Shown here: in pieces, positions 45,843 to 55,162 of the stretch | Position numbering within the stretch: position 1 is the first letter of the stretch | How the letters are laid out: every line of letters begins with the position of its first letter | DNA from: Thalassospira indica | Lineage (GTDB): Bacteria > Pseudomonadota > Alphaproteobacteria > Rhodospirillales > Thalassospiraceae | Assembly (NCBI RefSeq): GCF_003403095.1 | Contig: NZ_CP031555.1 | Coordinates: 248,001-312,000 of the forward strand | Direction: 5' to 3' | DNA: 64,000 nt | Notes under the pieces: generated by a model | What the model was told of the DNA's origin: nothing | Databases searched by the model: none | The model's input: the letters and a program-made list of their open reading frames with translations, nothing else | Program-made: the position numbers and the translations under genes

Positions 45843-47300
45843 TCAAACGCGCAAATCCGGCGTCCAGCCAATTCCTTCGAGATGCCAGTTGGCATGCCAG
45901 TTGGTGTCGTTGCGTGACAGTGTAAGGTAATTTCGCGCCGCACAATAGGTACCTTTGCGTTCCGGCAGCGGTTTTAACTCTGTCGGCCGACCCGGAAGCG
46001 GGTTCTCCCCGATCCATGCCAAAAGGCCCAAAACCCTGGCAAAGGTTGGGGGTGGTGCGGTGTGCGAGATGCCCGATGCCACCAGTTGATGGATGGTTTT
46101 GCCCTTGGTTTCAAAGGTGCCGCGGGTTGCGACATGGATTTCGCCCGAAAGCAGGGTGATCTCGTGGTCATGCTCGTTGGCGATTTCTTCGATCAGTTCA
46201 AGGAAACGGCACCATTCGCGCCGGTGCCAGCGGCTTTGCCACTGATCGCGCAGATCATCCTCGTATTTCTGAGCACGGGGGGAAAGATGCAACACCATCT
46301 CGATCAACGATAATCGTGGGCCGATCACCGGCACACTCGACATCAGAAGAATACGATTGCCATCCGGCACGGTTTTGAGCATCCCGGGCAAATCGCGCCA
46401 GCCATGGGCGCCCATCACGTCATTTGGTGTCCGTTCGGATCGCAAATCGGGCGCAACGATACTGACCCCCGGAAAATCGGTGCGCCAGCCAAGGCTGATA
46501 CCCTCACGATCCCTGACCATATCGGGCAAATCATCGGGTTTGCAGCCAAGCTGCATCAGGCAAAAGGCCTGTCTTGCGCAGGCAAACATGCCTTTGGCAA
46601 CGGCACTGCCCTGAAACCACTTCTTGTGACTGCCCCAGCCATCAAAAATGTCATGGTCATCCCACATCATAAGCGACGGCACGCGTGCGAGCATGTGGCG
46701 GATCTGCGGTTGGCCATAAATCGCCAGATAATGATCAAGATAGAATTTCAAAACGGCGTCGTGCATGACATCGGAAAAGGCGGTTGCCAACCGTTCGCTG
46801 CGCCCGGCCTTGTCCCAGGCAATGATGTCCTCGTGGCATTCCCAGACGCCGTCGGCGTAAATCTGATCGCCACCATGCAGCAAAAGCGAGAAGGGCTGCT
46901 TTGCGTGCTCTTTGCCCAAATCCGTCCAGAGCGCATTGCGGTCTTCAAGCGGCCGGTCCAGATCGCCATCTTCCTGACCATTGCACGATACAAACCCGAT
47001 GCGAAGATCATCCCCAAGATCGGTGCAAACCTCATATGTTTCGTTTCCGAAACTATATGATGCCGCCCGGTTTGACGGCAGCTCAAAATCAAACCGCCAA
47101 TAGCTTCGGCCAAACAGGCTGGCAAGCTTTGACGGCGCAATGACATCACGGCCATTAGCCCGAAATTCCGGGATTTCTGCACCATCGTCGGCAACCACAA
47201 GGGCGGCGATCTTTGCCGTCTTGGCATCAGCACCCCGGGCAAACAGGAACGGCCCGAAAAGATCCTGATCGGTGATTTTTGTCGCCTCGGAGCTGGTCAT
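45843..47300 (-). CDS. PhoD-like metallophosphatase
   Basis: This 485-residue protein of the PhoD/metallophosphatase superfamily has metal-binding motifs FVSCNGQED, LLLHGGDQIYAD, MMWDDHDIFDGWGS and TLLSGEIHVATRG in the correct order. It has no signal peptide, unlike classic secreted PhoD, so a cytoplasmic phosphodiesterase or phosphatase role is likely. It is separated by 50 bases from the GST gene downstream. Confidence 0.87.
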   Translation of the reverse strand: MTSSEATKITDQDLFGPFLFARGADAKTAKIAALVVADDGAEIPEFRANGRDVIAPSKLASLFGRSYWRFDFELPSNRAASYSFGNETYEVCTDLGDDLRIGFVSCNGQEDGDLDRPLEDRNALWTDLGKEHAKQPFSLLLHGGDQIYADGVWECHEDIIAWDKAGRSERLATAFSDVMHDAVLKFYLDHYLAIYGQPQIRHMLARVPSLMMWDDHDIFDGWGSHKKWFQGSAVAKGMFACARQAFCLMQLGCKPDDLPDMVRDREGISLGWRTDFPGVSIVAPDLRSERTPNDVMGAHGWRDLPGMLKTVPDGNRILLMSSVPVIGPRLSLIEMVLHLSPRAQKYEDDLRDQWQSRWHRREWCRFLELIEEIANEHDHEITLLSGEIHVATRGTFETKGKTIHQLVASGISHTAPPPTFARVLGLLAWIGENPLPGRPTELKPLPERKGTYCAARNYLTLSRNDTNWHANWHLEGIGWTPDLRV

Positions 47301-47499
47301 GCGCTGTTATTACCTGCCAAAATGATGTGAACTTGACCCTTGAAACATACGTTTGATCGCCGCGTTAGTTCCAGCTTAGCGGAACCGGACGGCGACGGCA
47401 TCGTCAAAGTCACACAACACGCCGACATAAAAAAGGCAAGCAGCATGAGGGACTTGTCGCTATCATCAACGGGTTAACCGCAAAAATTGGAGAAACCCA

Positions 47500-47799
47500 G
47501 TGACTGCACAGCGCCCCAAAGCCATTCCCACCGTCCAGGTCGATGACGATGCCGTCAAGGTGACCGAATGGCACTTCCCGCCCGGCTCCGAAACCGGTGA
47601 TCATGTTCACGGCATGGATTATGTCGTCGTCCCGATGACGACTGGTACCCTGACCATTGTTAACGATGACGGCACAACGTTTCCGTCCGACATGACCGCA
47701 GGGCAATCCTATGCCCGCAAGACCGGCGTGTCCCATAACGTGATCAACAACAATGACTTTGCCATCACCTTTGTCGAGGTCGAGGTCAAGGCGCGCTGA
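47500..47799 (+). CDS. Cupin-domain protein
   Basis: This 99-residue single-domain cupin has motif 1 as GSETGDHVHGMDYVVVPMTT and motif 2 as GQSYARKTGVSHNVIN, providing likely metal-binding histidines. The start is GTG 47500, supported by GGAG seven bases upstream. No partner enzyme is adjacent, so substrate is unknown. A strong terminator lies 37 bases after the stop. Confidence 0.88.
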   Translation: MTAQRPKAIPTVQVDDDAVKVTEWHFPPGSETGDHVHGMDYVVVPMTTGTLTIVNDDGTTFPSDMTAGQSYARKTGVSHNVINNNDFAITFVEVEVKAR

Positions 47800-47835
47800 T
47801 CAAAGCCCGCCTCAAGCCCCACAAAATCACCCAAC

Positions 47836-47869
47836 AAAAAGGGCAGGTGATGATCACCTGCCCTTTTTT
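47836..47869. terminator. Bidirectional terminator between cupin gene and gshB
   Basis: AAAAAGGGCAGGTGAT pairs with ATCACCTGCCCTTTTTT almost without a loop, with A and T runs on either side, between convergent genes. Confidence 0.92.
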
Positions 47870-47895
47870 AACTTCACGGAAATGGGGAGCTCGGC

Positions 47896-48840
47896 CTAGC
47901 CAAGCCGCGTTTCAATCGCATCCCAGATCAGGCTTTCCAGTTTGGAGCCGTCAAAGCGGTTGATCTCCTGAAGACCGGTCGGCGAGGTGACGTTGATTTC
48001 CGTCATGTAATCGCCGATGACGTCAATCCCGACAAAGATCAGATCGCGCTTCTTAAGCTCCGGCCCGATGCGATCGCAAATCTCACGTTCGCGCGGGGTC
48101 AGCATCGATTTCTCGGCCACACCGCCAACATGCATGTTCGAACGTGCCTCACCCTCGGCCGGCACGCGGTTGATCGCGCCCACGGGTTCGCCGTCAACCA
48201 GAATGATGCGTTTGTCGCCCTTGCGCACATCGGGCAAATAGGCCTGCACCATCAACGGTTCGCGCGACTGTGCGGCAAACAGTTCCAGCAGCGAATTCAG
48301 GTTCTCGTCACCGGGTTTGAGGTGGAACACACCCGCCCCGCCATTGCCAAACAGCGGCTTGACGATGATGTCCTTGAATTCTTCGCGGAATTCCTTGATG
48401 CGGGCTGCCGACCGCGTGATCAGGGTCGGCGGCATCAGATCGGGAAATTCGGTGACAAAGATCTTTTCCGGCGCATTGCGGACATGGCCCGGATGGTTGA
48501 CCACAAAGGTTTCCGGGTGGATCGCCTCAAGCAAATGGCTTGCGGTGATATAGTTCATGTCAAACGGCGGGTCCTGACGCATCAGGATCACATCGGTTTC
48601 GCGCGCCAGATCAATCACCCGTGCTTCGCCCAGATCATGGTGGTTGCCATGTTCGTAGCGCAACGTCATCGGACGGACTTCCGCCTTGATCCGGCCCCGG
48701 TCATAGAACATGTCATCGGGATGATAATGCAAAAGATCATATCCCCGCGCCTGGGCTTCAAGGCCCATGACAAAGGTCGAATCCCCCTTGATGTCGATGC
48801 TCTCGATCGGGTCCATCTGGATGGCGACGATACGGCTCAT
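47896..48840 (-). CDS. gshB: Glutathione synthetase
   Basis: This 314-residue ATP-grasp enzyme joins gamma-glutamylcysteine and glycine. The N-terminus [20 protein letters not shown], the central [18 protein letters not shown] and ATP-binding [16 protein letters not shown] are characteristic, as is the C-terminal [17 protein letters not shown]. It is a single gene between a terminator and the lolA region. Confidence 0.96.
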   Translation of the reverse strand: MSRIVAIQMDPIESIDIKGDSTFVMGLEAQARGYDLLHYHPDDMFYDRGRIKAEVRPMTLRYEHGNHHDLGEARVIDLARETDVILMRQDPPFDMNYITASHLLEAIHPETFVVNHPGHVRNAPEKIFVTEFPDLMPPTLITRSAARIKEFREEFKDIIVKPLFGNGGAGVFHLKPGDENLNSLLELFAAQSREPLMVQAYLPDVRKGDKRIILVDGEPVGAINRVPAEGEARSNMHVGGVAEKSMLTPREREICDRIGPELKKRDLIFVGIDVIGDYMTEINVTSPTGLQEINRFDGSKLESLIWDAIETRLG

Positions 48841-49074
48841 TAAACGTGTTCTCCTGCTTGCCGGTGGTCAAATGACCTGCAATTAAGGCTCAAAACGGCC
48901 AATTAAGGTCATTTGCGGGCATGGCTTGACCCGGCTGGTCTTCCCGGCCAAATGATGCGATATGTTACTCGCAGTGAGTGGTTACTATTTGGCACGATTT
49001 TTATCATCCGCCATTCACCTTCTGCAATCGCCATGATTGCGATCAACGAATTGTTACGAACACCGGTAAGACAC

Positions 49075-49773
49075 ATGACCCGTTTGAACCAAGAACCGAA
49101 GACTCGCTGGAAATTGTTTGGCAAGAAAGGCCGCGCCGTTCTTGCGGCAAGTGTCATTGCATCCGCCATCGGTCTTGGTGCCGTCACCAGTCTGACCCTG
49201 TTGCCAAGCACAGCCCACGCGCAAGCAAGCGATCAGATCACGCCTGAGATGATCGAAAAGATCGAAAACTATCTGGCCGGGATCACGACGCTTAAGGCCG
49301 AGTTCGTTCAGATTTCATCGGATGGTGGTGCGGCCGAAGGCGATCTTTATATGGAACGCCCGGGCAAGATGCGGTTTGAATATAACCCGCCGGCCCAGAT
49401 CCTGCTGGTCTCGACCGGCAATGATTTCATCTATTATGACAAGGAAATCAACGCACCGACCTATTTCGACATTGATGAAACCCCGGCCGGGATCATTCTG
49501 GCGGAAAACATCTCGCTGACCGACAAGGTCAAGATTGTCGATTATCGTCGCACGGCCGAAACTGTCCGCGTTGAACTGGTGCGCAAATCCGATCCGGGTG
49601 CCGGAAGTGTAACCCTGGTGTTCACCGAAAAGCCGATGCAGCTGCGTCAGTGGAGCGTCAAGGACCCGACCGGGGTCGAAACCACGGTCACCCTGTTCAA
49701 TACCGAAGAGGGCATGCAGCTTGACCCGGAACTGTTCAAATTTGAACGCATCTGGCCAAATCAGCGCAACTAG
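49075..49773 (+). CDS. lolA: Outer-membrane lipoprotein carrier protein LolA
   Basis: This 232-residue periplasmic chaperone carries lipoproteins from LolCDE to the outer membrane. After a signal sequence ending in PSTAHA (about residue 44), the mature chain has NYLAGITTLKAEFVQISSDG, GDLYMERPGKMRFEYNPPAQ and a DKEINAPTYFDIDETPAG strand region typical of alphaproteobacterial LolA. ATG 49075 puts a positively charged KLFGKKGR stretch just before the hydrophobic core. The frame is open upstream but not conserved. Confidence 0.92.
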   Translation: MTRLNQEPKTRWKLFGKKGRAVLAASVIASAIGLGAVTSLTLLPSTAHAQASDQITPEMIEKIENYLAGITTLKAEFVQISSDGGAAEGDLYMERPGKMRFEYNPPAQILLVSTGNDFIYYDKEINAPTYFDIDETPAGIILAENISLTDKVKIVDYRRTAETVRVELVRKSDPGAGSVTLVFTEKPMQLRQWSVKDPTGVETTVTLFNTEEGMQLDPELFKFERIWPNQRN

Positions 49774-49882
49774 GCCAAAAAAAATTCCCATCCGATTTCG
49801 ATGTCTTTGAACCGCCCGTAAACCGGTGCCGGATCAAGAATATTTTCTGATTCAACTGCTTGGCCAAGTGGTGAATGTAATT

Positions 49883-49903
49883 GTGATTTCGTAACGAAAT
49901 CAC
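49883..49903. promoter_or_regulatory. Perfect 9-3-9 palindrome downstream of lolA
   Basis: GTGATTTCG and CGAAATCAC flank TAA. It lies 110 bases after the lolA stop and about 115 bases before the candidate RNA. It has no T-run, so a regulator-binding site is as likely as a hairpin. Confidence 0.5.
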
Positions 49904-49997
49904 CGCGGATTGGAATCAGGGAAAAGTTTCAAAATTTGTCGTCTTTTTCGGGCCCAAACCCATGGCACGGAGGTCCTGTGCATCCTATATGTGAGTC

Positions 49998-50124
49998 TGT
50001 CACAAGGTTCCCCTAAACGACGGGAACCCGGTGTGAGGAAAAGGTCTCCCCTACCTTTCCTCACGCTCCAGATTATCGGAGCGCTGGCGTCCGGTTCTCC
50101 CCCCTGGCCGGACGCCTTTTTTTT
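49998..50124 (+). ncRNA. Candidate structured small RNA ending in an intrinsic terminator
   Basis: Four consecutive hairpins can be drawn: GGTTCCC/GGGAACC (50006-50028), GTGAGGAAAAGG with CCTTTCCTCAC (50033-50064, one bulge), CGCTCC/GGAGCG (50064-50083) and the terminator stem at 50086. They fill a 512-base gap with no credible coding frame. A weak promoter (TGGCAC at 49963, TATATG at 49986, 17-bp spacer) would start transcription near 49998. I could not match it to 6S, SRP, tmRNA or RNase P RNA. It could instead be a long leader that terminates before the next gene at 50286. The exact 5' end is a guess. Confidence 0.55.
50086..50124 (+). terminator. Strong intrinsic terminator
   Basis: GGCGTCCGG at 50086-50094 pairs with CCGGACGCC at 50108-50116, followed by eight T's. 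No protein gene ends within 300 bases upstream, so it must terminate an untranslated RNA or late lolA read-through. Confidence 0.93.
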
Positions 50125-50285
50125 GCCTGATGCCTGCGATAGATGTCGCATTCTTGGGAAAACTGCAAAGCCACCCCCTGATTTCACAGGCTGTTAATTT
50201 TAATTGCCTACTAAACTAATGCATGATTCCCTTGCGGATATATTCCGCACACTCGACACATGACAGGACAGGACCGACATCTTCC

Positions 50286-50963
50286 ATGATCAATGACTTT
50301 CTGAAATCCGTTGCGCAGTTTTCCGACCCGCGTTTTCGCAAAGTTGTGCTGATCGGTGTTGCCGGTGCGCTGGCAACCATTGTCGGGTTGTGGGTCCTGA
50401 TCTGGTTCGGTCTGAATTCCGTCACCTTCTTCACTGATGGTGGCTGGCTTGAAACCGCCGTGGACTGGCTTCTGGGCATTGGTCTGACCCTTCTTGTGCT
50501 GTTGCTGTTTCCCGCGGCCACGGTCCTGATCTCGAGCCTTCTGCTCGATCAGATTGCCGACGCGGTCGAAGACAAGCACTATCCGACCCTGCCCGACACC
50601 CGTCCGCAGCCGATCATTGATGCGCTGATCAGCGGCCTAAAATTCGCCCTGACGGCTTTGGCGCTTAACATTTTGATTTTGCCGCTTCTTCTGGCGGGCC
50701 CGCTCTATGTCATCGCGTTTTACGGGATGAATGGCTATCTTTTGTCGCGTGAATATTTTGAACTGGTTGCCGCACGCCGCTATGATGCGCGAACGGTTGA
50801 GGCCATTCGCAAAAGCCGCCAGAAAAAGCTTTGGATTGCCGGGGTCGGTTTGACCTTCCTGATGACCATTCCCTTGGTCAATCTGGTCGCGCCGATCATC
50901 GCCACCGCCTTTATGGTCCACTATTCTGTGCGTCTTGGCACCTATGTGCCCGAGACCGCCTGA
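50286..50963 (+). CDS. EI24-domain membrane protein (CysZ-like)
   Basis: This 225-residue inner-membrane protein has about five hydrophobic segments, including VVLIGVAGALATIVGLWVLI, GIGLTLLVLLLFPAATVLIS and FALTALALNILILPLLLAGP. The EI24-type segment FYGMNGYLLSREYFELVAAR follows. The family includes CysZ sulfate transporters, but the specific role here is unknown. ATG 50286 is preferred over an in-frame start 63 bases earlier, which adds a polar unconserved stretch. Confidence 0.87.
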   Translation: MINDFLKSVAQFSDPRFRKVVLIGVAGALATIVGLWVLIWFGLNSVTFFTDGGWLETAVDWLLGIGLTLLVLLLFPAATVLISSLLLDQIADAVEDKHYPTLPDTRPQPIIDALISGLKFALTALALNILILPLLLAGPLYVIAFYGMNGYLLSREYFELVAARRYDARTVEAIRKSRQKKLWIAGVGLTFLMTIPLVNLVAPIIATAFMVHYSVRLGTYVPETA

Positions 50964-51032
50964 CCGGTAACCGCAAGGCCGATACACCCTAGACCAACAT
51001 CGAAACTGCAACTCTAAGGATCTGGTCATCCC

Positions 51033-51749
51033 ATGTTTGGAAAGAAAAAAGCCAACAAAACAGTCGACAGAAGTGCGACTTCGTCAGATACATCTCGCCT
51101 GGATGGATCAGACAAGCTTTCCGGGACGATGACCTCGGCCTCTGATGCTGCATCTGACAAATCCAGCGAAACCCGCACGTTCGAAAAAACAGAAAAACGA
51201 ACAGAGCCGCGGCTCTTCACCCAACCGCGCACAAAGGATGAACCGCAAATGTCCAGCAAACCGCACTCCACCAACTTCCGCCCGGAAATCCCGAAGCGCC
51301 CGCTTGAAATCCCGACCCGCGGCAGTTCCGGTCGCCCGGGAGGATCGGGTAGCCACTCCTCCGAGGGCAAGAAACTGACAGTTGGTCGTGACATCACGCT
51401 CAAAGGTGAAATCGGTTCCTGTGACGTTCTGGTCGTCGAAGGCGTTGTCGAAGCCCAGATCAAGGAATGCTCGCGCCTCGAAGTTTCCGAAGGCGGCAGC
51501 TTCATCGGTTCTGCCCAGGTGGATGAGGCCGAAATCAGCGGCAAGTTTGAAGGTGAACTGACGGCTGGCCGTGTGGTTGTCGTCCACTCGGCTGAAATCA
51601 GCGGCAAGATCACCTATGGCGCGCTTCAGATCGAAAATGGTGCACGCATCAAGGGCGAGCTGGAATATGTCGAAGGTGCTGACACCGGTATAAGCCGCGG
51701 CGGCAGCACCGGCGCAATCACCATCCCGCGCAAATCTGACGATTCCTGA
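51033..51749 (+). CDS. Bactofilin family cytoskeletal protein
   Basis: This 238-residue protein has a long low-complexity, Ser/Thr/charged N-terminus of about 110 residues. A bactofilin beta-helix follows (KLTVGRDITLKGEIGSCDVL, VEGVVEAQIKECSRLEVSEG, AEISGKFEGELTAGRVVVVH, AEISGKITYGALQIENGARI), then a short tail. Bactofilins polymerise without nucleotides and organise cell-shape or envelope enzymes. The unusually long disordered N-terminus may be a targeting region. The lipoprotein gene starts 12 bases downstream, suggesting co-expression. Confidence 0.93.
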   Translation: MFGKKKANKTVDRSATSSDTSRLDGSDKLSGTMTSASDAASDKSSETRTFEKTEKRTEPRLFTQPRTKDEPQMSSKPHSTNFRPEIPKRPLEIPTRGSSGRPGGSGSHSSEGKKLTVGRDITLKGEIGSCDVLVVEGVVEAQIKECSRLEVSEGGSFIGSAQVDEAEISGKFEGELTAGRVVVVHSAEISGKITYGALQIENGARIKGELEYVEGADTGISRGGSTGAITIPRKSDDS

Positions 51750-51761
51750 TTTTTAGCGCGC

Positions 51762-52280
51762 ATGATTGCTCTGACCCAAACCTCACCCCGAACAGACGTC
51801 ACCCGTCCATTCGGGGTGATTTTGCTTCTGGCGCTTATTGCCATGGGTCTTTCGGCCTGTGGCGGCGGGTCTTCAGTGCCACCGGGTTCGACAAACACCA
51901 ATTACGGCGAGCTTAATACCAAGGGCAACGTCACTACGACCCAGCCCGAAGCCCGCAGGCGGCCGGAAAATTCTAAATCACGTACCACCACGGCCGCCAT
52001 CCCGTTCAAGCCGGTACCCAACGCATCGCTCAAGGGTCTGTCAGAGCCGGAGGTCGAAGCCAAAATCGGCGAACCGGAAATGATCCGCGGCGAAGGCGAC
52101 ATCCGCGTGTGGCAATACAGATCCGATCAATGTTCGTTTGATGCCTTCTTCGCCCCGGCAACCGAAGGCGCACCCCGTGAACTCCGTCACATGCTGGCGC
52201 GCATGCGGCGCGGAAATCAGCCGATCACGGTTCAGGATTGCCTGGATCAGGTGGTCAAAAAGAATCTCGCACGCGGCTGA
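51762..52280 (+). CDS. Putative outer-membrane lipoprotein
   Basis: This 172-residue protein has a hydrophobic signal and the lipobox LSAC near residue 33, then a Gly/Ser/Thr/Pro-rich tether. A C-terminal module (LKGLSEPEVEAKIGEPEMIR, VWQYRSDQCSFDAFF) resembles the SmpA/OmlA-like fold without being a clear match. Two cysteines in the mature domain (QCSFD and VQDCLDQ) could form a disulfide. Co-transcription with the bactofilin is likely. Function unknown. Confidence 0.8.
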   Translation: MIALTQTSPRTDVTRPFGVILLLALIAMGLSACGGGSSVPPGSTNTNYGELNTKGNVTTTQPEARRRPENSKSRTTTAAIPFKPVPNASLKGLSEPEVEAKIGEPEMIRGEGDIRVWQYRSDQCSFDAFFAPATEGAPRELRHMLARMRRGNQPITVQDCLDQVVKKNLARG

Positions 52281-52559
52281 CACCTGCCAATCATTTTTAG
52301 TGGTGTGACAACGGTTTACCGGTAATCCCGTCAAGAAGCGCATCACCACCCATGGCGATCATCCGGCGCCATCCACAGAATAATTTGTAAAATTTGCCTG
52401 TTCGCACCCGGTTGGACGCATTCCTTGGTTTAATCTTTACCTTTTGGCGGCAATCTCGGAAAACGAACCTCATAAATTTGCCATATCCTTTGGATTTTAT
52501 GCGTCCTAACGTGGTCCGGTCGGACCGATCCCGAAACTTCAGACACGATACGCGACCTC

Positions 52560-53123
52560 ATGAAAAAACACGCCCATCGTCTCGTCAGAAATTCGTTTGC
52601 CGCCGCTTTTGGCGCGGTTGCCTGTCTGCTTGCGCTTGGTTTTGCGACCAACGTGGCACAGGCCCAGAACTCCCCGCAGCTGATAGATGTTTACGGCAAG
52701 TGGGAAGCCTACACCTATTCCGAGGATGGCCAGAAAGTCTGCTATATGGGCAGCCAGCCGACCTCGGCCAAAGGCGACTACACCCAGCGTGGCAAAATCT
52801 ATGTCATGGTCACCCATCGCCCGGCACTCAAGCTGCTCAATGAAGTCAGCTTCATCACCGGCTATACCTACAAATCCGGTAGCGAGGTCGATCTTCGAAT
52901 CGATTCCAAAAGTTTCAAGCTGTTCACCCATGATGATTCCGCCTGGGCGGTAAACAGCGAAGAAGACCGCAAACTGGTCAGCGCGATGAAAGCCGGATCG
53001 ACCATGGTTGTGGTTGGCTATTCGTCACGCGATACCAAGACCACCGACACCTATTCACTGTCGGGCTTTACCAACGCCTATAACGCGATTTCAAAGGCCT
53101 GCAACACCAAGCCGGTCAACTGA
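52560..53123 (+). CDS. Invasion-associated locus B (IalB) family protein
   Basis: This 187-residue exported protein has a signal peptide ending in NVAQA and the IalB pattern: DVYGKWEAYTYSEDGQKVCY, a central MVTHRPALKLLNEVSFITGY and C-terminal SLSGFTNAYNAISKACNTK. Two cysteines probably pair in the periplasm. The family is named from Bartonella erythrocyte invasion but is widespread in free-living alphaproteobacteria, so no virulence role is implied. Its position before rlmN is common in this class. Confidence 0.88.
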   Translation: MKKHAHRLVRNSFAAAFGAVACLLALGFATNVAQAQNSPQLIDVYGKWEAYTYSEDGQKVCYMGSQPTSAKGDYTQRGKIYVMVTHRPALKLLNEVSFITGYTYKSGSEVDLRIDSKSFKLFTHDDSAWAVNSEEDRKLVSAMKAGSTMVVVGYSSRDTKTTDTYSLSGFTNAYNAISKACNTKPVN

Positions 53124-53230
53124 TCCATATCTGATCAAACCGGTTGGTGGGGCCGTCACAGCGTGCTTTGCAACCGTGATTGCAGTGCTGTGATAGCTGC
53201 AATGTGAAATTTATCGTTTCTAAATCGACC

Positions 53231-53262
53231 CGGCCCCGCTATATGCGGGGCCAAGCATTTTT
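53231..53262 (+). terminator. Terminator after the IalB-like gene
   Basis: GGCCCCGC pairs with GCGGGGCC around a TATAT loop, followed after six bases by five T's. An extended -10-like TGGTATAGT lies just downstream (53274-53281) and may start rlmN transcription. Confidence 0.7.
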
Positions 53263-53353
53263 GCATCATTTCTGGTATAGTCCCGCTGACGCCAGAACAA
53301 GACGGCCAAAAACCGTCTGGCAAACCCACACTACGCAAAAGAGAGAGCCCGGG

Positions 53354-54610
53354 ATGACCGACGTCCTGACCGAAAACGCACCCCTGACCGATGCCCCTGC
53401 CAAGCAGGATGGGCCGTCGCTGTCCGACTTCGTTTCGCGCGCCGCCAATGGGCAGGCTGCCGACGGGCGTCGTGATCTGGTCGGCATCACCCGCGAAGAA
53501 CTGACCGAACTCATGGCTGGCATGGGCGAAAGCAAGTTCCGCGTCAAACAGCTTTGGAACTGGATCTATAACCGCGGTGTCACCGACATCGAGGACATGA
53601 CCAACATTTCCAAAAAGCTGCGTGATCGCCTGGCTCAGGATTTCTATGTCGGGCGTCCGGTTCTGACAGCCGATCAAAAAAGCACTGACGACACCCACAA
53701 ATGGCTGATGAAGTTCCATGACGGCAACGAGGCCGAGACGGTCTATATCCCCGATCGCAATGAAGATCGTGGCGCTGTCTGCATTTCATCGCAGGTGGGT
53801 TGCACGCTGACCTGCAAATTCTGCCACACTGGTACCCAGCTTCTGGTGCGCAACCTGACCCCGGGCGAAATCGTCAGCCAGTTCATGGTCGCACGCGATA
53901 GCTACGGCGAATGGCCGACCCCGGCCAATGGCATCCGCCGTCTGTCGAACATCGTCATGATGGGCATGGGCGAGCCGCTGTTTAACTATGAAAACGTCCG
54001 CGATGCCCTGCGCATTGCCATGGACGGCGAAGGTATTTCGATCTCGCGCCGCCGTATTACGCTTTCGACCTCTGGCGTGGTGCCGGAAATCGTGCGCTGT
54101 GGCGAAGACCTTGGCGTTGGTCTGGCGATCTCGCTGCATGCGCCTGATGATGATCTGCGCAACGAAATCATGCCGATCAACAAGAAATACCCGCTCAAAG
54201 AACTGATGGATGCGTGTCGGAACTATCCGGGTATGTCCAATGCCCGTCCGATCACCATGGAATATGTCATGCTTAAAGGCGTGAACGACAAACCCGAACA
54301 TGCACGTGCGCTGGCCAAGCTGGTCAAGGGCGTTCACTGCAAGTTCAACCTGATCCCGTTCAACAAATGGCCAGGTTCGGATTACGAATGCACGCCGACC
54401 AACGATATCAAGAACTTCGCGCAAATCCTGCTTGATAACGGCTACGAAGCGCCGATCCGCTGGCCGCGCGGCCGCGATATTCTGGCCGCCTGTGGGCAGC
54501 TCAAATCCGAAAGCCAGCGTCAGCGCAAATCACGCGTTGGCAGCAACGGTGACGCAGCAGGTTGTGGCAAATCGGATGCCGGCAACGAAGGCATCGTCGC
54601 CGCCCAGTAA
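53354..54610 (+). CDS. rlmN: 23S rRNA (adenine(2503)-C(2))-methyltransferase
   Basis: This 418-residue dual-specificity radical SAM enzyme methylates A2503 of 23S rRNA and A37 of some tRNAs. The cluster cysteines are C150, C154 and C157 ([12 protein letters not shown]), and a conserved catalytic cysteine sits near the end in [12 protein letters not shown] 53354 gives an N-terminus about 40 residues longer than the conserved start [12 protein letters not shown]. The C-terminus also has a 30-residue Gly/Ser/Asn-rich tail. An even longer frame upstream crosses the terminator and was rejected. Confidence 0.95.
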   Translation: MTDVLTENAPLTDAPAKQDGPSLSDFVSRAANGQAADGRRDLVGITREELTELMAGMGESKFRVKQLWNWIYNRGVTDIEDMTNISKKLRDRLAQDFYVGRPVLTADQKSTDDTHKWLMKFHDGNEAETVYIPDRNEDRGAVCISSQVGCTLTCKFCHTGTQLLVRNLTPGEIVSQFMVARDSYGEWPTPANGIRRLSNIVMMGMGEPLFNYENVRDALRIAMDGEGISISRRRITLSTSGVVPEIVRCGEDLGVGLAISLHAPDDDLRNEIMPINKKYPLKELMDACRNYPGMSNARPITMEYVMLKGVNDKPEHARALAKLVKGVHCKFNLIPFNKWPGSDYECTPTNDIKNFAQILLDNGYEAPIRWPRGRDILAACGQLKSESQRQRKSRVGSNGDAAGCGKSDAGNEGIVAAQ

Positions 54611-54642
54611 GTCAGGCATCAACGACGTCCCAAAATCGATCA

Positions 54643-54673
54643 ACACCGGATGGCCTTGCCGTCCGGTGTTTTT
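54643..54673 (+). terminator. Terminator after rlmN
   Basis: CACCGGA pairs with TCCGGTG around an 11-base loop and is followed by TTTTT, about 35 bases after the rlmN stop. Confidence 0.85.
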
Positions 54674-54796
54674 CTTTGCGCTGTCCCTGTTTCAGGTCCC
54701 TGCGCCGAAACGTCCCAAAAAGCGCGATTTAGATCGTCGGTTTGATCTTGGTCGGTATTTTGATCTTAATTATAAGATCATTTGACATAATCTAGT

Positions 54797-55162
54797 TCAG
54801 ATCCAGCGTAATTCCGGCTTCTTGTCCGATCCCTTGTCGGGTGTATGGATGTCATCAACATTGACGCTTATGGCAAGAATACCGCCAAGGCCGCCTTCGG
54901 TCATTTCAGACAATCGAATGCCGATCCAGTCCTGATCAAGGCCGCGCACATAGGTGTCGCGCGCCGCCAGATCGGTGAAATCAATGGTAATGGCATGGGT
55001 AAATCCCTGGCTAAGGCCGCTTCCGCTCATCTTTGGTCCGCCGCTAAAGGCCAATGCACCCGGCACTGAAAAGGCAACTTTTTCAAGTTCGCCGATCATG
55101 GTGTCGATGTCGCTCTGCGCGATGTGGCTTGGGATCTGCAGCAACACAATGTGACGGATCAT
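54797..55162 (-). CDS. Dabb-family stress-responsive barrel protein
   Basis: This 121-residue protein begins IRHIVLLQIPSHIAQSDIDT and continues TIDFTDLAARDTYVRGLDQD, the ferredoxin-like Dabb fold found in stress proteins and small enzymes. Its ATG overlaps the mltA stop by four bases (ATGA), so it is translated with mltA. The expected metal or catalytic histidine is at position 4. Function unknown. Confidence 0.86.
   Translation of the reverse strand: MIRHIVLLQIPSHIAQSDIDTMIGELEKVAFSVPGALAFSGGPKMSGSGLSQGFTHAITIDFTDLAARDTYVRGLDQDWIGIRLSEMTEGGLGGILAISVNVDDIHTPDKGSDKKPELRWI

Noticed and set aside
49998..50124. Identification of the hairpin RNA as 6S RNA, SRP RNA or tmRNA
   Set aside because: No central bubble with long closing stem as in 6S, no GGAAG/AGCAG apical loop of SRP RNA, and no tRNA-like ends were seen.
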